Part shown: piece by piece, positions 51,649 to 59,934 of the stretch
Layout of the letters: every line of letters starts with the position of its first letter
How positions within the stretch are numbered: position 1 is the first letter of the stretch
Notes under the pieces: generated by a model
The model's database searches: none
What the model was told of the DNA's origin: nothing
The model's input: only the letters and a program-made list of their open reading frames with translations
NCBI GenBank assembly: GCA_050953365.1
Contig: JBMNMN010000018.1
Coordinates: 8,439-72,438 of the forward strand
Reading direction: 5' to 3'
DNA length: 64,000 nt
From: UBA1426 sp050953365
Lineage (GTDB): Bacteria > Bacillota > Clostridia > Peptostreptococcales > Anaerovoracaceae
Made by a program: the position numbers and the translations under genes

Positions 51649-51692
51649 AATTGCCGATGAGGGTGTTTCCGGAAACATTATCATCGGCAATT
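51649..51692. other. Long nested palindrome between khpA and rimM
   Basis: AATTGCCGATGA (51649-51660) pairs perfectly with 51681-51692, and inside it TGTTTCC pairs with GGAAACA with no spacer (51664-51677). The result is a 44-base hairpin with an internal loop (GGG/TTA). No T-run follows, so it is more likely a processing, attenuation or binding structure than a terminator. It lies 11 bases after the khpA stop. Confidence 0.65.
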
Positions 51693-51696
51693 GCGC

Positions 51697-51750
51697 CATA
51701 GGGGTAGATCCTAAGTCGGTAAAAGGTTCACGGTCTCTCACGAAATACGT
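51697..51750. repeat. Possible decayed copy of the 108-bp palindromic element
   Basis: GTAAAAGGTTCACGGTCTCT at 51719-51738 matches the right arm of the 2957-3326 elements at 18 of 20 positions. ATAGGGGTAGATCCT at 51698-51712 matches their left end at 12 of 15. The middle of the element is missing. This is a by-eye alignment and could be chance. Confidence 0.35.
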
Positions 51751-51847
51751 TTTGGCAGATCCGGATTAACTTATAGATTATTAGAAGCCAAAGAGCAGAT
51801 CGTTGGTGAGAAGAGCGATGTAAATTGGCGGGCGGGTAGGCAGGTTT

Positions 51848-52360
51848 ATGGAGAAGGATTTGGAGAAATTAAGGTTAGGGCGGGTGACCGGCGCCGTTGG
51901 CCTGAAAGGGGAACTGCGCGTCTATCCCTATACCGATTACAAAGAGAAATTCGAAGAAATTGATTACGTGCTTATGGACGACCTTCGCTTTTCAATCGAA
52001 AATGTCCGTTATATGAAGGAAATGGCCATCCTTAAGCTTTCCGGCATTGATGACAGAACAGCGGCGGAGGCATGTAAAGGCAAGGATCTTTTCCTATTCC
52101 GAAAGGATGCGCCTCCTCTTCCGGAAGACACCTATTATGTGAAGGATCTCATAGGACTTTCGGTGGTGGATGAAGACGGCAAATGCATAGGCCGGCTGAA
52201 GGAAGTGATCCTGAACGAAGCCCAAGACATTTATATGATAGAGCCGGAAGACGGGGGCAAACCTTTTCCCGTTCCCGCGGTGAATGAGTTCATCAAAGAG
52301 GTGGACTTGCAAAAAGGAACTATTACCGTTCGGCTGATTGAGGGGCTGCGAGAATTATGA
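51848..52360 (+). CDS. rimM: Ribosome maturation factor RimM
   Basis: Assists 30S head assembly and binds S19. The 170-residue protein has the N-terminal RimM barrel (LRLGRVTGAVGLKGELRV) and the C-terminal PRC-barrel (about 95-165; YYVKDLIGLSVVDEDG, FPVPAVNEFIKEVD). Its stop overlaps the start of trmD by four bases. Confidence 0.94.
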   Translation: MEKDLEKLRLGRVTGAVGLKGELRVYPYTDYKEKFEEIDYVLMDDLRFSIENVRYMKEMAILKLSGIDDRTAAEACKGKDLFLFRKDAPPLPEDTYYVKDLIGLSVVDEDGKCIGRLKEVILNEAQDIYMIEPEDGGKPFPVPAVNEFIKEVDLQKGTITVRLIEGLREL

Positions 52361-53106
52361 GAATAGACGTACTCACTTTGTTTCCTCAGATGTTTACTCC
52401 CGTAACGGAGCACAGCATTATAGGGAGGGCGGTAGCCAATCATATTATCGATATACGGCTTTTGGATATACGGGATTACACTCTGGACAAGCATAACAGG
52501 ACCGACGATACGCCTTACGGAGGCGGAGCGGGGATGGTCATGAGCCCGGAACCCGTGTTTCGAGCATTAGAAGCTATCGGAACCGATGGAGGCAGATTAA
52601 TCTATATGTCGCCGAAAGGAAGGCTGCTGGACGGAGAGCTGATCGAGGAATTATCCAAAGAAGAGCGGCTGATATTGCTGTGCGGTCACTACGAAGGCGT
52701 AGACCAGAGAATAATCGATTATTGGCAGATGGAAGAGGTTTCTGTGGGAGACTACATCTTGACGGGAGGGGAGCTTCCCTCCATGATTTTGATCGATGCG
52801 GTGGGAAGGTTGTTGCCCGATGTGCTCGGCAGCAGCGAGTCCCACAAAGAAGAGTCCATCTATTCCGGCCTTTTGGAGTACCCTCAGTACACAAAGCCGA
52901 GAAGTTTCAGAGAGATGCAGGTTCCTGAAGTACTGGTTTCGGGGAACCACAACTTGATTCATTTATGGAAATACGAACAGGCATTGCTTCTCACCTGTAA
53001 ACGGAGGCCGGATCTCTTTCAGGCTTATCTCGAAAAAGAAAAAACCCTGAACAAGCAGGAAAAAGCGGTGTTGGAGCGGGTGCTGAAAATCTGTAACACT
53101 CTGTGA
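52357..53106 (+). CDS. trmD: tRNA (guanine(37)-N1)-methyltransferase
   Basis: A trefoil-knotted SPOUT methyltransferase that prevents frameshifting at proline and other codons. The 249-residue protein has DVLTLFPQMF, DDTPYGGGAGMVM, the knot block LLCGHYEGVDQRI and SVGDYILTGGE. rplS, which usually follows trmD, is not here; an HlyD-like gene is coupled instead. Confidence 0.95.
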   Translation: MRIDVLTLFPQMFTPVTEHSIIGRAVANHIIDIRLLDIRDYTLDKHNRTDDTPYGGGAGMVMSPEPVFRALEAIGTDGGRLIYMSPKGRLLDGELIEELSKEERLILLCGHYEGVDQRIIDYWQMEEVSVGDYILTGGELPSMILIDAVGRLLPDVLGSSESHKEESIYSGLLEYPQYTKPRSFREMQVPEVLVSGNHNLIHLWKYEQALLLTCKRRPDLFQAYLEKEKTLNKQEKAVLERVLKICNTL

Positions 53107-54086
53107 GGTATTCCATACTCGAAATTTCTCTACTGATGCGTTATAATAATCTTATGCAGAAGAGAAAAAAGGTGAAGGCAAAAAAAATACTGCTGTACCT
53201 TTTTATTATCGCGGTTCTGGTTCTTGCCGTCATTATTTACGTCTATCCCATGGTGACGGGAGCTCTGACTCAGACTTCGATAGTGGAGTACGGCAACCTG
53301 CAGGTCACCGCCGACGCGACCTGTTATTTCATTCGAAGTGAAACCGTCGTGACGGCAACCTCTTCGGGAAACATTCAGTATTATTTCGAAGAAGGCCAAC
53401 TGGTGCGCAAAGGAACTAAGGTTGTAGACATCGTTCCTTCCGGGGGAAGTTATGTTGCTGCGGGAAACAGCGTCATCAGCTATTACATTGACGGATTTGA
53501 AGGAATGTTTTCGCCGGAAAACATAACCTCTCTGAAAAGGGATAAAGTTGAATCTCTGGAGATTCAAGTTAACAATACCCGCAGGGATTATGCCGTTTCC
53601 GGAGAGCCTGTCTATAAAGAGATGGACAACGGCGCCTGGTATGTGGCTCTTTGGGCAGAGCCGGAAGATGTGATCAAATACAAGAAAGGCGGCGCGGTTT
53701 ATTTGAACTTGCCGTTAGGCCAGGTGAAGGGAACCACTTATGATATCATTGACGCTGGCGATTCATGGCTGGTACTTCTGCAATTTAACAGATATTACGA
53801 AGATTTGCCCAAGCTCCGAAAACTGGATGCGGAAATCATAACCTCGGATTATGAGGGTCTTATCATTGCAAATAAGAGTATTACCACTATGGACGGAAAG
53901 CCGGGGGTTTACGTCAAGGACATAAGCGGAGAATTCATCTTTACGCCGGTTTCCGTAATTGCCAGCGACGGGGAATACTCTTTGGTGGAAAGTTCTTTCT
54001 ATTACGAGAAATCGGGGGAGGAAACCGTAAAAGTCAAAACGGTAAATCCCTACGACGAAATATTGAACCATCCGGAGAAGAAGTGA
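53103..54086 (+). CDS. HlyD-like membrane-anchored protein, clostridial division-cluster type
   Basis: A 327-residue protein with a basic N-terminus, one membrane helix (about 28-48; ILLYLFIIAVLVLAVIIYV) and an extracytoplasmic region with a barrel-sandwich-like segment (about 70-125) typical of HlyD-family adaptors, but no long coiled coil. GTG at 53103 overlaps the trmD stop in a GTGA arrangement, so coupling is likely; ATG at 53136 or 53154 are alternatives, none with a clear ribosome-binding site. Similar proteins sit before yggS-sepF in other Clostridia. A link to envelope or division is inferred from position only. Confidence 0.7.
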   Translation: MRYSILEISLLMRYNNLMQKRKKVKAKKILLYLFIIAVLVLAVIIYVYPMVTGALTQTSIVEYGNLQVTADATCYFIRSETVVTATSSGNIQYYFEEGQLVRKGTKVVDIVPSGGSYVAAGNSVISYYIDGFEGMFSPENITSLKRDKVESLEIQVNNTRRDYAVSGEPVYKEMDNGAWYVALWAEPEDVIKYKKGGAVYLNLPLGQVKGTTYDIIDAGDSWLVLLQFNRYYEDLPKLRKLDAEIITSDYEGLIIANKSITTMDGKPGVYVKDISGEFIFTPVSVIASDGEYSLVESSFYYEKSGEETVKVKTVNPYDEILNHPEKK

Positions 54087-54087
54087 A

Positions 54088-54786
54088 ATGAATCAAATAA
54101 AATTGAACATCGATCAGATTAGAGAAAAGATAAAAGAAGCGGCCGCCCGGGCAGGAAGAGACCCGGAGGAAGTGCTGCTCATTGCTGTTACAAAAACCCG
54201 CACTCCCGATGAAATCAATGCGGCCATCGATGCGGGGATCACCGATATCGGGGAAAACAAGGTCCAGGAGATCTTGGATAAATACGATGAAGTAAAAGCC
54301 GTACGTTGGCATATGATTGGACATCTGCAGACAAATAAGGTAAAATATATCATCGATAAAGTTGCGCTGATCCATTCCGTAGATTCGGTCAGATTAGCAC
54401 AGGAGATAGACAAGAGAGCGGCGCAACACAACAAAACAATGGATGTGCTGATTCAGATAAATGTGGCCGAGGAAGAGACCAAGTTCGGCATACGTCCCGA
54501 AGATACGGAACAACTGATCCGGGAAATTTTGGAGAAATGCCCAAATGTACGGATAAAAGGGTTGATGAGTATTGTGCCCTTTGAGGAAGATCCGGAAATG
54601 GTGCGGGGTTATTTTGCCGAAATGACAAACTTGTACCGGAAATATGGCGCAATCGAACATGAGAGGCTGGATTTCCGATACCTGTCCATGGGCATGTCCA
54701 ATGACTATCAAGTTGCCATCGAAGAAGGCGCAAGTGTCGTAAGGCTCGGAACGTCTATCTTTGGTGAACGAAACTACAATTTATAA
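54088..54786 (+). CDS. yggS: YggS/PLPBP-family pyridoxal-phosphate homeostasis protein
   Basis: A 232-residue PLP-binding TIM-barrel protein (PROSC family) that buffers PLP and affects amino-acid pools. The PLP lysine is Lys36 in LIAVTKTR. Also present are GENKVQE, WHMIGHLQTNK and SMGMSNDY. The stop is 20 bases before the sepF start, as in the conserved Firmicutes cluster. Confidence 0.94.
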   Translation: MNQIKLNIDQIREKIKEAAARAGRDPEEVLLIAVTKTRTPDEINAAIDAGITDIGENKVQEILDKYDEVKAVRWHMIGHLQTNKVKYIIDKVALIHSVDSVRLAQEIDKRAAQHNKTMDVLIQINVAEEETKFGIRPEDTEQLIREILEKCPNVRIKGLMSIVPFEEDPEMVRGYFAEMTNLYRKYGAIEHERLDFRYLSMGMSNDYQVAIEEGASVVRLGTSIFGERNYNL

Positions 54787-54805
54787 ACAAGCGAGGAGTA
54801 TGAAA

Positions 54806-55309
54806 ATGGGGGATGGTTTTTTCAGTAAACTGAAGGTCCTGATTGGAATCGAAGAGATTGAAGAGGATGAGATGGAGGAGGAAGCCCCAAAGAACGTGGT
54901 GGAGCGACAAACCGTCGATCCTCGCGGTCCTGCCGGATTGCCGCGCAACGATGCCAGGAACCTTAAAGAGAACAAGGACAGCAGGGTTCTGCCCTTAAAC
55001 AACAGAGCCACCGGGCCGAATCAGTTCAAAATGATCGTCATCGAACCTCAAGGATTTGATGAGTGCCCCAAGCTGGTAGACAGCCTGAAGGCAAAGAAGC
55101 CTGTCATTATCAACCTTGAAAAGATCGAAACGGACACGGCGAGAAAGATATTTGATTTTCTCAGCGGCGCCACTTACGCATTGAACGGTAACGTGCAGAA
55201 AGTGGCAAACAACATCTTTATCTTTGCCCCGGAAAATGTGGATGTAGCAGCTTACATCGATCAGCAGGCACCGGGTCGTACGACCACTATCAACAATCCT
55301 TGGAGGTAG
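54806..55309 (+). CDS. sepF: Cell division protein SepF
   Basis: A membrane-associated FtsZ-binding protein that shapes the septum. The 167-residue protein has an amphipathic N-terminal helix (FFSKLKVLIGIEE), an acidic/disordered linker, and the SepF core (about 75-160; LVDSLKAKKPVIINLE, ARKIFDFLSGATYALNG). The start at 54806 is seven bases after AGGAG. Confidence 0.93.
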   Translation: MGDGFFSKLKVLIGIEEIEEDEMEEEAPKNVVERQTVDPRGPAGLPRNDARNLKENKDSRVLPLNNRATGPNQFKMIVIEPQGFDECPKLVDSLKAKKPVIINLEKIETDTARKIFDFLSGATYALNGNVQKVANNIFIFAPENVDVAAYIDQQAPGRTTTINNPWR

Positions 55310-55312
55310 CGG

Positions 55313-55597
55313 ATGACAATTTTCTTTATTCAAGTAATCAACCTGTTTTTTCAAGTTATCATTTATCTTATCCTGGGAAGGGCGATTATGAGTTGGTTTG
55401 TTCGCCCGGGAGATCGGATATATCCGCTCTATATGAGTATTATTCGGCTTACAGAACCGCTTTTGGCGCCTTTTAGGAATCTGTCAAATCGGTTTATGGG
55501 GAACAGCGGCGTTGACTTTTCACCGCTGCTTGCGATTTTTGCCATCTACATTTTAAGGCGTTTGCTGAATGCATTGCTGATAGGCTTCATGTTGTAA
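55313..55597 (+). CDS. yggT: YggT-family membrane protein
   Basis: A 94-residue protein with two hydrophobic segments around the conserved MSWF...IRLTEPLLAPFR region of the YggT/YlmG family, linked to division and membrane protein biogenesis. It starts three bases after sepF, with GGAGGTAGCGG bridging. Confidence 0.9.
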   Translation: MTIFFIQVINLFFQVIIYLILGRAIMSWFVRPGDRIYPLYMSIIRLTEPLLAPFRNLSNRFMGNSGVDFSPLLAIFAIYILRRLLNALLIGFML

Positions 55598-55621
55598 TCC
55601 ATTTCATAAGGAGGGTTAAAA

Positions 55622-56218
55622 ATGATTACTCCATTGGATATACAAAATCAGGAGTTTTCAAGAGGAGTTCGGGGTTATCGTGAAGATGAGGTGGACGGGT
55701 TTCTGGATCTTATTACCATGGATTTGGAAAAGCTCATCGAGGAAAACACCAATCTCAAGGAGCAGGTAAAGGCTCTCAACGCTGAACTGGAGCGCTATAG
55801 GAGCACCGAAGGAATGGTGTTGGAGACTTTGGAAGCCGCAAAAGCGCTGATGGGGGATATTTCTGCAAGCGCGGAGAAGCGGGCAGAGATCCTGCTGAAA
55901 AACGCCGAACTGGATGCGGATCGAATCACGAGAGAAGCCAGAGAATATGCCGAAAGGCTCCACGAGGAAAATGCAAATCTTCGCAACCGATTCAACGCCT
56001 TTCGGACTAAATACAAGACCCTTCTTGAATCGGAACTTGAAAGGTTTGACACACTGAGCAAAGAGCTGTTTGATGATAAAGAGATGGATGATTTAAAAGG
56101 CATTCATGAAAGTAAAACCGTAAATACATCTTTAGGAAACAAAGATCGTAAAGATAATGATGACGTGGATTTTACGGATAAAACCCTTTTCAACTTCAGA
56201 GCGGGAAGTGGTCAGTAA
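55622..56218 (+). CDS. divIVA: Septum and pole protein DivIVA
   Basis: A 198-residue coiled-coil protein. The N-terminal lipid-binding module is intact (MITPLDIQNQEFSRGVRGYR, EDEVDGFLD), followed by long coiled coils (about 32-75 and 85-155) and an acidic tail. It marks curved membrane and recruits division or envelope factors. AAGGAGGGT precedes the start. Confidence 0.94.
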   Translation: MITPLDIQNQEFSRGVRGYREDEVDGFLDLITMDLEKLIEENTNLKEQVKALNAELERYRSTEGMVLETLEAAKALMGDISASAEKRAEILLKNAELDADRITREAREYAERLHEENANLRNRFNAFRTKYKTLLESELERFDTLSKELFDDKEMDDLKGIHESKTVNTSLGNKDRKDNDDVDFTDKTLFNFRAGSGQ

Positions 56219-56219
56219 C

Positions 56220-56687
56220 ATGATTTATTATCTCATCATTCTCGCTTTGATTGGAATGGACCAGGTTTCCAAATATTTTGTTAAAACAGGAATGGATTTT
56301 AACCAGTCCATTCCTCTTATCGACGGTATTTTTCATCTGACGTATATCCGTAATTACGGAGCTGCTTTCAGTATTCTTCAGGGGAAGCAGTTATTTTTAA
56401 TTGTTATCACGTTTATTTCTCTTGCAGCCATTCTCATTTATATGGCTATAAAAAGAAAAAAGAACCATTGGATGCTTACTCTTTCCCTCTCTTTTATTGA
56501 GGGAGGAGGGTTTGGAAATCTGATTGACAGAATTCGCATGGGATATGTAGTAGATTTCTTTGATTTTCGCGTTTTTCCTGTTTTCAATGTGGCGGATATT
56601 TGCGTCTGCTGTGGATGCGGGCTGCTCATTTATTATCTCTTTTTTGTTCAACCTAAGCTTGAAGCCAATAGGAGAATGGAAGAATGA
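56220..56687 (+). CDS. lspA: Lipoprotein signal peptidase (signal peptidase II)
   Basis: Cleaves prolipoprotein signal peptides in the membrane. The 155-residue protein has four helices and the catalytic aspartates Asp112 (GYVVDF) and Asp126 (FNVADI). The NLIDR motif is intact; it is preceded by GGGFGN, where GGAxGN is more usual. The start at 56220 is one base after the divIVA stop; a start at 56157 would overlap divIVA and add a non-family tail. Confidence 0.93.
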   Translation: MIYYLIILALIGMDQVSKYFVKTGMDFNQSIPLIDGIFHLTYIRNYGAAFSILQGKQLFLIVITFISLAAILIYMAIKRKKNHWMLTLSLSFIEGGGFGNLIDRIRMGYVVDFFDFRVFPVFNVADICVCCGCGLLIYYLFFVQPKLEANRRMEE

Positions 56688-57598
56688 TGAGGCTTGCTTT
56701 TAAAATCGAGGAGCAGGATGCGGGAGAGAGAATGGACATTGTACTGTCCAGGCTCCTGGAGGATACCTCAAGAAGCGGCGTACAGAAACTCATTGAAAAA
56801 GGAGGGGTCCTTGTCAATGGAGCTCCTGTTCTATTGAAAAAACACAAACTTGCAGAGGGAGACCTGGTAGAGATCAGCATTGAGGAACCGGCTTCCCTGG
56901 AAGCTTCTCCCGAAGATATTCCGTTGGATATCGTATATGAGGATGATGACCTGCTTGTGGTCAATAAGCCAAAGGGTATGGTGGTCCATCCGGCGGCAGG
57001 GAATCTCACAGGGACTCTGGTTAATGGCGTGCTTCACCACTGTCGGGGAAGGCTTTCCTCCATCAACGGAGTGATCCGCCCGGGCATCGTACATCGCATT
57101 GACAAAGACACCAGCGGTCTTCTCGTCATCGCCAAAAATGATAAGGCACATCAATCTCTGGCGAAGCAGTTTGCTGCCCATGCCATCACCAGAGCCTACA
57201 GAGCCATCGTTCATAACAATTTCGCCGAAGACGAGGGTGTGGTGGATGCGCCCATTGGGAGGGATCCCAAAAACAGGCTGCGCATGGCAGTAGTACAGAA
57301 AAACGGCAAAGAAGCAAGGACGCATTACAGAGTATTAGAGCGCTTCGGACAGTTTACCTATATTGAGGCGGTTTTAGAAACGGGAAGGACCCATCAGATT
57401 CGTGTTCATATGGCTCATATTAATCATCCTCTGCTGGGGGACCCGCTTTATGGACCGAAAAAACCTGCGGTGAAAGCGGAAGGGCAGATGCTGCACGCTA
57501 AAACATTAGGATTTTATCACCCTTCATCGGGTGAATACATGGAATTCGACAGCCCTCTTCCTGAGGATTTTGAACGGATGCTTGCCAGGCTTCGATAG
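56684..57598 (+). CDS. rluD: RluD-family 23S rRNA pseudouridine synthase
   Basis: A 304-residue enzyme with an N-terminal S4 domain (about 15-75) and the catalytic domain. The nucleophile is Asp140 in HRIDKDTSG. Other marks are VVNKPKGMVVHP and GRTHQIRVHM. It overlaps lspA by four bases, as in many Firmicutes. RluD modifies helix 69; a paralogue with another target cannot be excluded. Confidence 0.92.
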   Translation: MMRLAFKIEEQDAGERMDIVLSRLLEDTSRSGVQKLIEKGGVLVNGAPVLLKKHKLAEGDLVEISIEEPASLEASPEDIPLDIVYEDDDLLVVNKPKGMVVHPAAGNLTGTLVNGVLHHCRGRLSSINGVIRPGIVHRIDKDTSGLLVIAKNDKAHQSLAKQFAAHAITRAYRAIVHNNFAEDEGVVDAPIGRDPKNRLRMAVVQKNGKEARTHYRVLERFGQFTYIEAVLETGRTHQIRVHMAHINHPLLGDPLYGPKKPAVKAEGQMLHAKTLGFYHPSSGEYMEFDSPLPEDFERMLARLR

Positions 57599-57678
57599 AC
57601 ACCCCTTGTGCAGCATCGTATTTCTAAAGTGCAGGGGCCAGTGGGCTTTTGGGGAAAGGGCGGAAGCACTATCTTTGA

Positions 57679-57828
57679 CTACGATTGAGTTTTAACGTAT
57701 TCGAGGCATTCTTCGCATATATAGCCATGCTTAAATCGATGCTTGCTGTGTTTTCCGCACAAAGAGCATGACATTTCAGCTGCGCATAGGATTTCCGGAT
57801 AGCAGATTGTGTTTTTCGATTTTTCCAT
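57679..57828 (-). CDS. Small zinc-ribbon-like protein (49 residues)
   Basis: A short frame missed by a 60-residue cut-off. It starts with ATG after GAGGAATCAAT and encodes a protein whose C-terminal half has two CxxC knuckles: Cys21/Cys24 (CSLC) and Cys38/Cys41 (CEEC), 13 residues apart, the spacing of a treble-clef or zinc-ribbon fold. Additional Cys9 and Cys15 lie upstream. A good promoter lies about 85 bases before it. A longer overlapping frame in another phase (57669-58010) has no such features. Function unknown; perhaps nucleic-acid or protein binding. Confidence 0.7.
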   Translation of the reverse strand: MEKSKNTICYPEILCAAEMSCSLCGKHSKHRFKHGYICEECLEYVKTQS

Positions 57829-57912
57829 ATTGATTCCTCACTTTCCGGTATCGGATGCGCTCCGTCCTCTTCATACGATGCTGCTTGCATGAGGTGATAA
57901 TAATTTGATTCA

Positions 57913-57941
57913 AATATAATAACAACTCTGCTAAAAGTCAA
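57913..57941 (-). promoter_or_regulatory. Promoter of the 49-residue zinc-ribbon-like gene
   Basis: On the minus strand TTGACT (57941-57936), 17-base spacer, TATATT (57918-57913). Confidence 0.6.
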
Positions 57942-58014
57942 CCTAAAATTTACCAAATGTAATAAATAATGGTTATAATGTAATAAATGCAGCAATAGAA
58001 TACAACGCAATGCC

Positions 58015-59745
58015 TTAAAGCTCTTTTTTCGGATCTACGTAAAGAGTTTTTTGATTTGTATAGATTACCATGCCCGGCTTTGCCCCGGAGGGCTTTTTTA
58101 CATAGCGAACCTGCGTATAATCCACCGGCACATTGGTGGAATGACGCGCTTTGCTATAATATGCAGCCAGAGAAGCGGCCTGCCGGATGGCTTCATCGGA
58201 GGGTGTACCTCCTTCGCTAGACAGTATTACATGGGATCCCGGGATATCCTTGGTGTGGAACCATAGATCCTTTTTGTTGGCGGTTTTTAAGGTTAAAAGG
58301 TCGTTCTCTTTATTGTTACGGCCTACCAGAATGCGAGAACCGTCGCCGGCGGTAAAGGCGTAGGGTTGGAGCTTAGATTTGGAAGCGCGGTAACCGTTCT
58401 TCCTCTTCCGCAGGTAACCGCCTTCCGCCAGCTCTTGACGGATCTCTTCTATCTCTTCCAGCGTACCGGCATTTTCCACATATGCCAGTACGGATTCAAG
58501 ATAGTCAATGGAATGGTTCGTTTCCTCCAGTTGGATTTTCTTTTCCCTTACGGCGGTCTTGGCCTTGCTGTACTTTTTAAAGTACCGCTGCGCATTTTCT
58601 GACGGAGAAAAGCGTGGGTCAAGAGGTATATCCACTTCCGTATTGTCATAGTAATTCAGAACTCTGGCAACGGTCTTTCCCGGAGAAAGCTTATGGAGAT
58701 TTGCCGTCAAAAGTTCTCCGTAGACGCGAAATGATTCGGCGTTCTCGGCGGCAAAAAGATCCTCGGAAAGGCGTTGTTTCTTCAGATAGAGCTTATCAAG
58801 AGATGCGGACAGCACCCGCATAAGGTCCGCGGACTTTTGCCGGATCCGGTTGGAGGAAGCTTTATGGGAAAAGTAATATTCCGCCGCGCTGCTGGGATTG
58901 TCAAATACAATTTTATCCAACAGACTTTCCGCATCGGAAAGGGGAAAGATGTGAAAATCCGCGGGAACTCCGTCCTTATCTACATAGACTGCCGGCTTTA
59001 CGCTTCCCGAGAGAATAGAGCGGGTCATTTCTGACATGACTTTTAGCAGGTCCGCCGCAGTCAATGCTTCCGCATCCCGAGAAGCTGACTGCACGGCAAT
59101 CCTGCAAATTTCCTCGGAAATAACCGGGCTCACTCCCTGTATGCCCTCGACCAGCGCTTTGGGAAGTGACGCAGAGGTGTTTTCCATTATTTCCGCTAAG
59201 GTTTCTTCCGTTATAGTATAAAAACAAACCTTATTATGGCCCGGTGGATAAACATAAGGAAGGCCGGGCAACAGCTGACGATAGCGGCTCAAATCCGGCG
59301 GAATGCGCTTGATGCAGTCGATGATCTTCCCGCTGGATTCGTCTATTGCGATAACGTTGCTGTGCTTGCCCATGATCTCTACGGCCAGCCTTTTGTTTAC
59401 GGTAAAGCCTAACTCATCCACATGGGTTACGTGCAGTTCAATGATTCTTTCGGACTGGACCTGACGGATTTCCGTTATACGACCGCCCTGAAAGTGTTTA
59501 CGAAGCAGCATGCAGAAAGCGGTTGGATTCTGAGGATTTGCCAGTTCCCTGTCTTCTCCCAGAAGATGCATGCGGGCATGTCCGCCGTTTGAGGAAATGT
59601 ACAGACGATGCCGTTCTCTTCCGGCATGGATAATAAAAATGAGCTCCTCCGCATCGGGGTGATATATTTTATCGATCTTGCCGCCTGCCAGAATTTCGTT
59701 GAGATATCTGGCAATTGCTCCTGCCACCAGACCGTCATAAGCCAT
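58015..59745 (-). CDS. rqcH: RqcH/NFACT-family ribosome quality-control protein
   Basis: Binds stalled 50S-peptidyl-tRNA complexes and directs alanine tailing; older annotations call it a fibronectin-binding protein. The 576-residue protein has NFACT-N (1-190), a coiled-coil middle (about 300-430) and NFACT-R (about 455-560; ILVGRNNKENDLLT, DLWFHTKDIPGSHVIL). The tRNA-contact Asp-Arg pair of B. subtilis RqcH corresponds to Glu99-Arg100 (SERII), a conservative change. It is divergent from yicC. Confidence 0.93.
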   Translation of the reverse strand: MAYDGLVAGAIARYLNEILAGGKIDKIYHPDAEELIFIIHAGRERHRLYISSNGGHARMHLLGEDRELANPQNPTAFCMLLRKHFQGGRITEIRQVQSERIIELHVTHVDELGFTVNKRLAVEIMGKHSNVIAIDESSGKIIDCIKRIPPDLSRYRQLLPGLPYVYPPGHNKVCFYTITEETLAEIMENTSASLPKALVEGIQGVSPVISEEICRIAVQSASRDAEALTAADLLKVMSEMTRSILSGSVKPAVYVDKDGVPADFHIFPLSDAESLLDKIVFDNPSSAAEYYFSHKASSNRIRQKSADLMRVLSASLDKLYLKKQRLSEDLFAAENAESFRVYGELLTANLHKLSPGKTVARVLNYYDNTEVDIPLDPRFSPSENAQRYFKKYSKAKTAVREKKIQLEETNHSIDYLESVLAYVENAGTLEEIEEIRQELAEGGYLRKRKNGYRASKSKLQPYAFTAGDGSRILVGRNNKENDLLTLKTANKKDLWFHTKDIPGSHVILSSEGGTPSDEAIRQAASLAAYYSKARHSTNVPVDYTQVRYVKKPSGAKPGMVIYTNQKTLYVDPKKEL

Positions 59746-59805
59746 TGTTCCGCCTCGTCCTTTCGCAAAAAAGAAAACAAATAGATTATTTTACGTGCAA
59801 AATGT

Positions 59806-59834
59806 ATAATACCATATGATAGCATAAGTTGTAA
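59806..59834 (-). promoter_or_regulatory. Probable promoter of rqcH
   Basis: On the minus strand TTACAA (59834-59829), 17-base spacer, TATTAT (59811-59806), about 60 bases before the start codon. Confidence 0.45.
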
Positions 59835-59934
59835 AATCGGCAGAGCAAATTGTAAAGTTGGCACTTGCTTGTACTCGCCGGAGAGTAACCATGTGCTCCA
59901 AAAAATCAGCCCCAGATACGATAAGGAGATAAAT

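Noticed and set aside
57669..58010. 113-codon minus-strand frame between rluD and rqcH
   Set aside because: The overlapping 49-codon frame in another phase has a ribosome-binding site, promoter and paired CxxC motifs; the longer one has none.
59859..59878. Sigma-54 promoter (TGGCAC) upstream of yicC
   Set aside because: TGGCAC is followed by TTGCTTG with the wrong spacing to a GC dinucleotide at -12. A similar TGGCAC near 1754 is inside a coding region.
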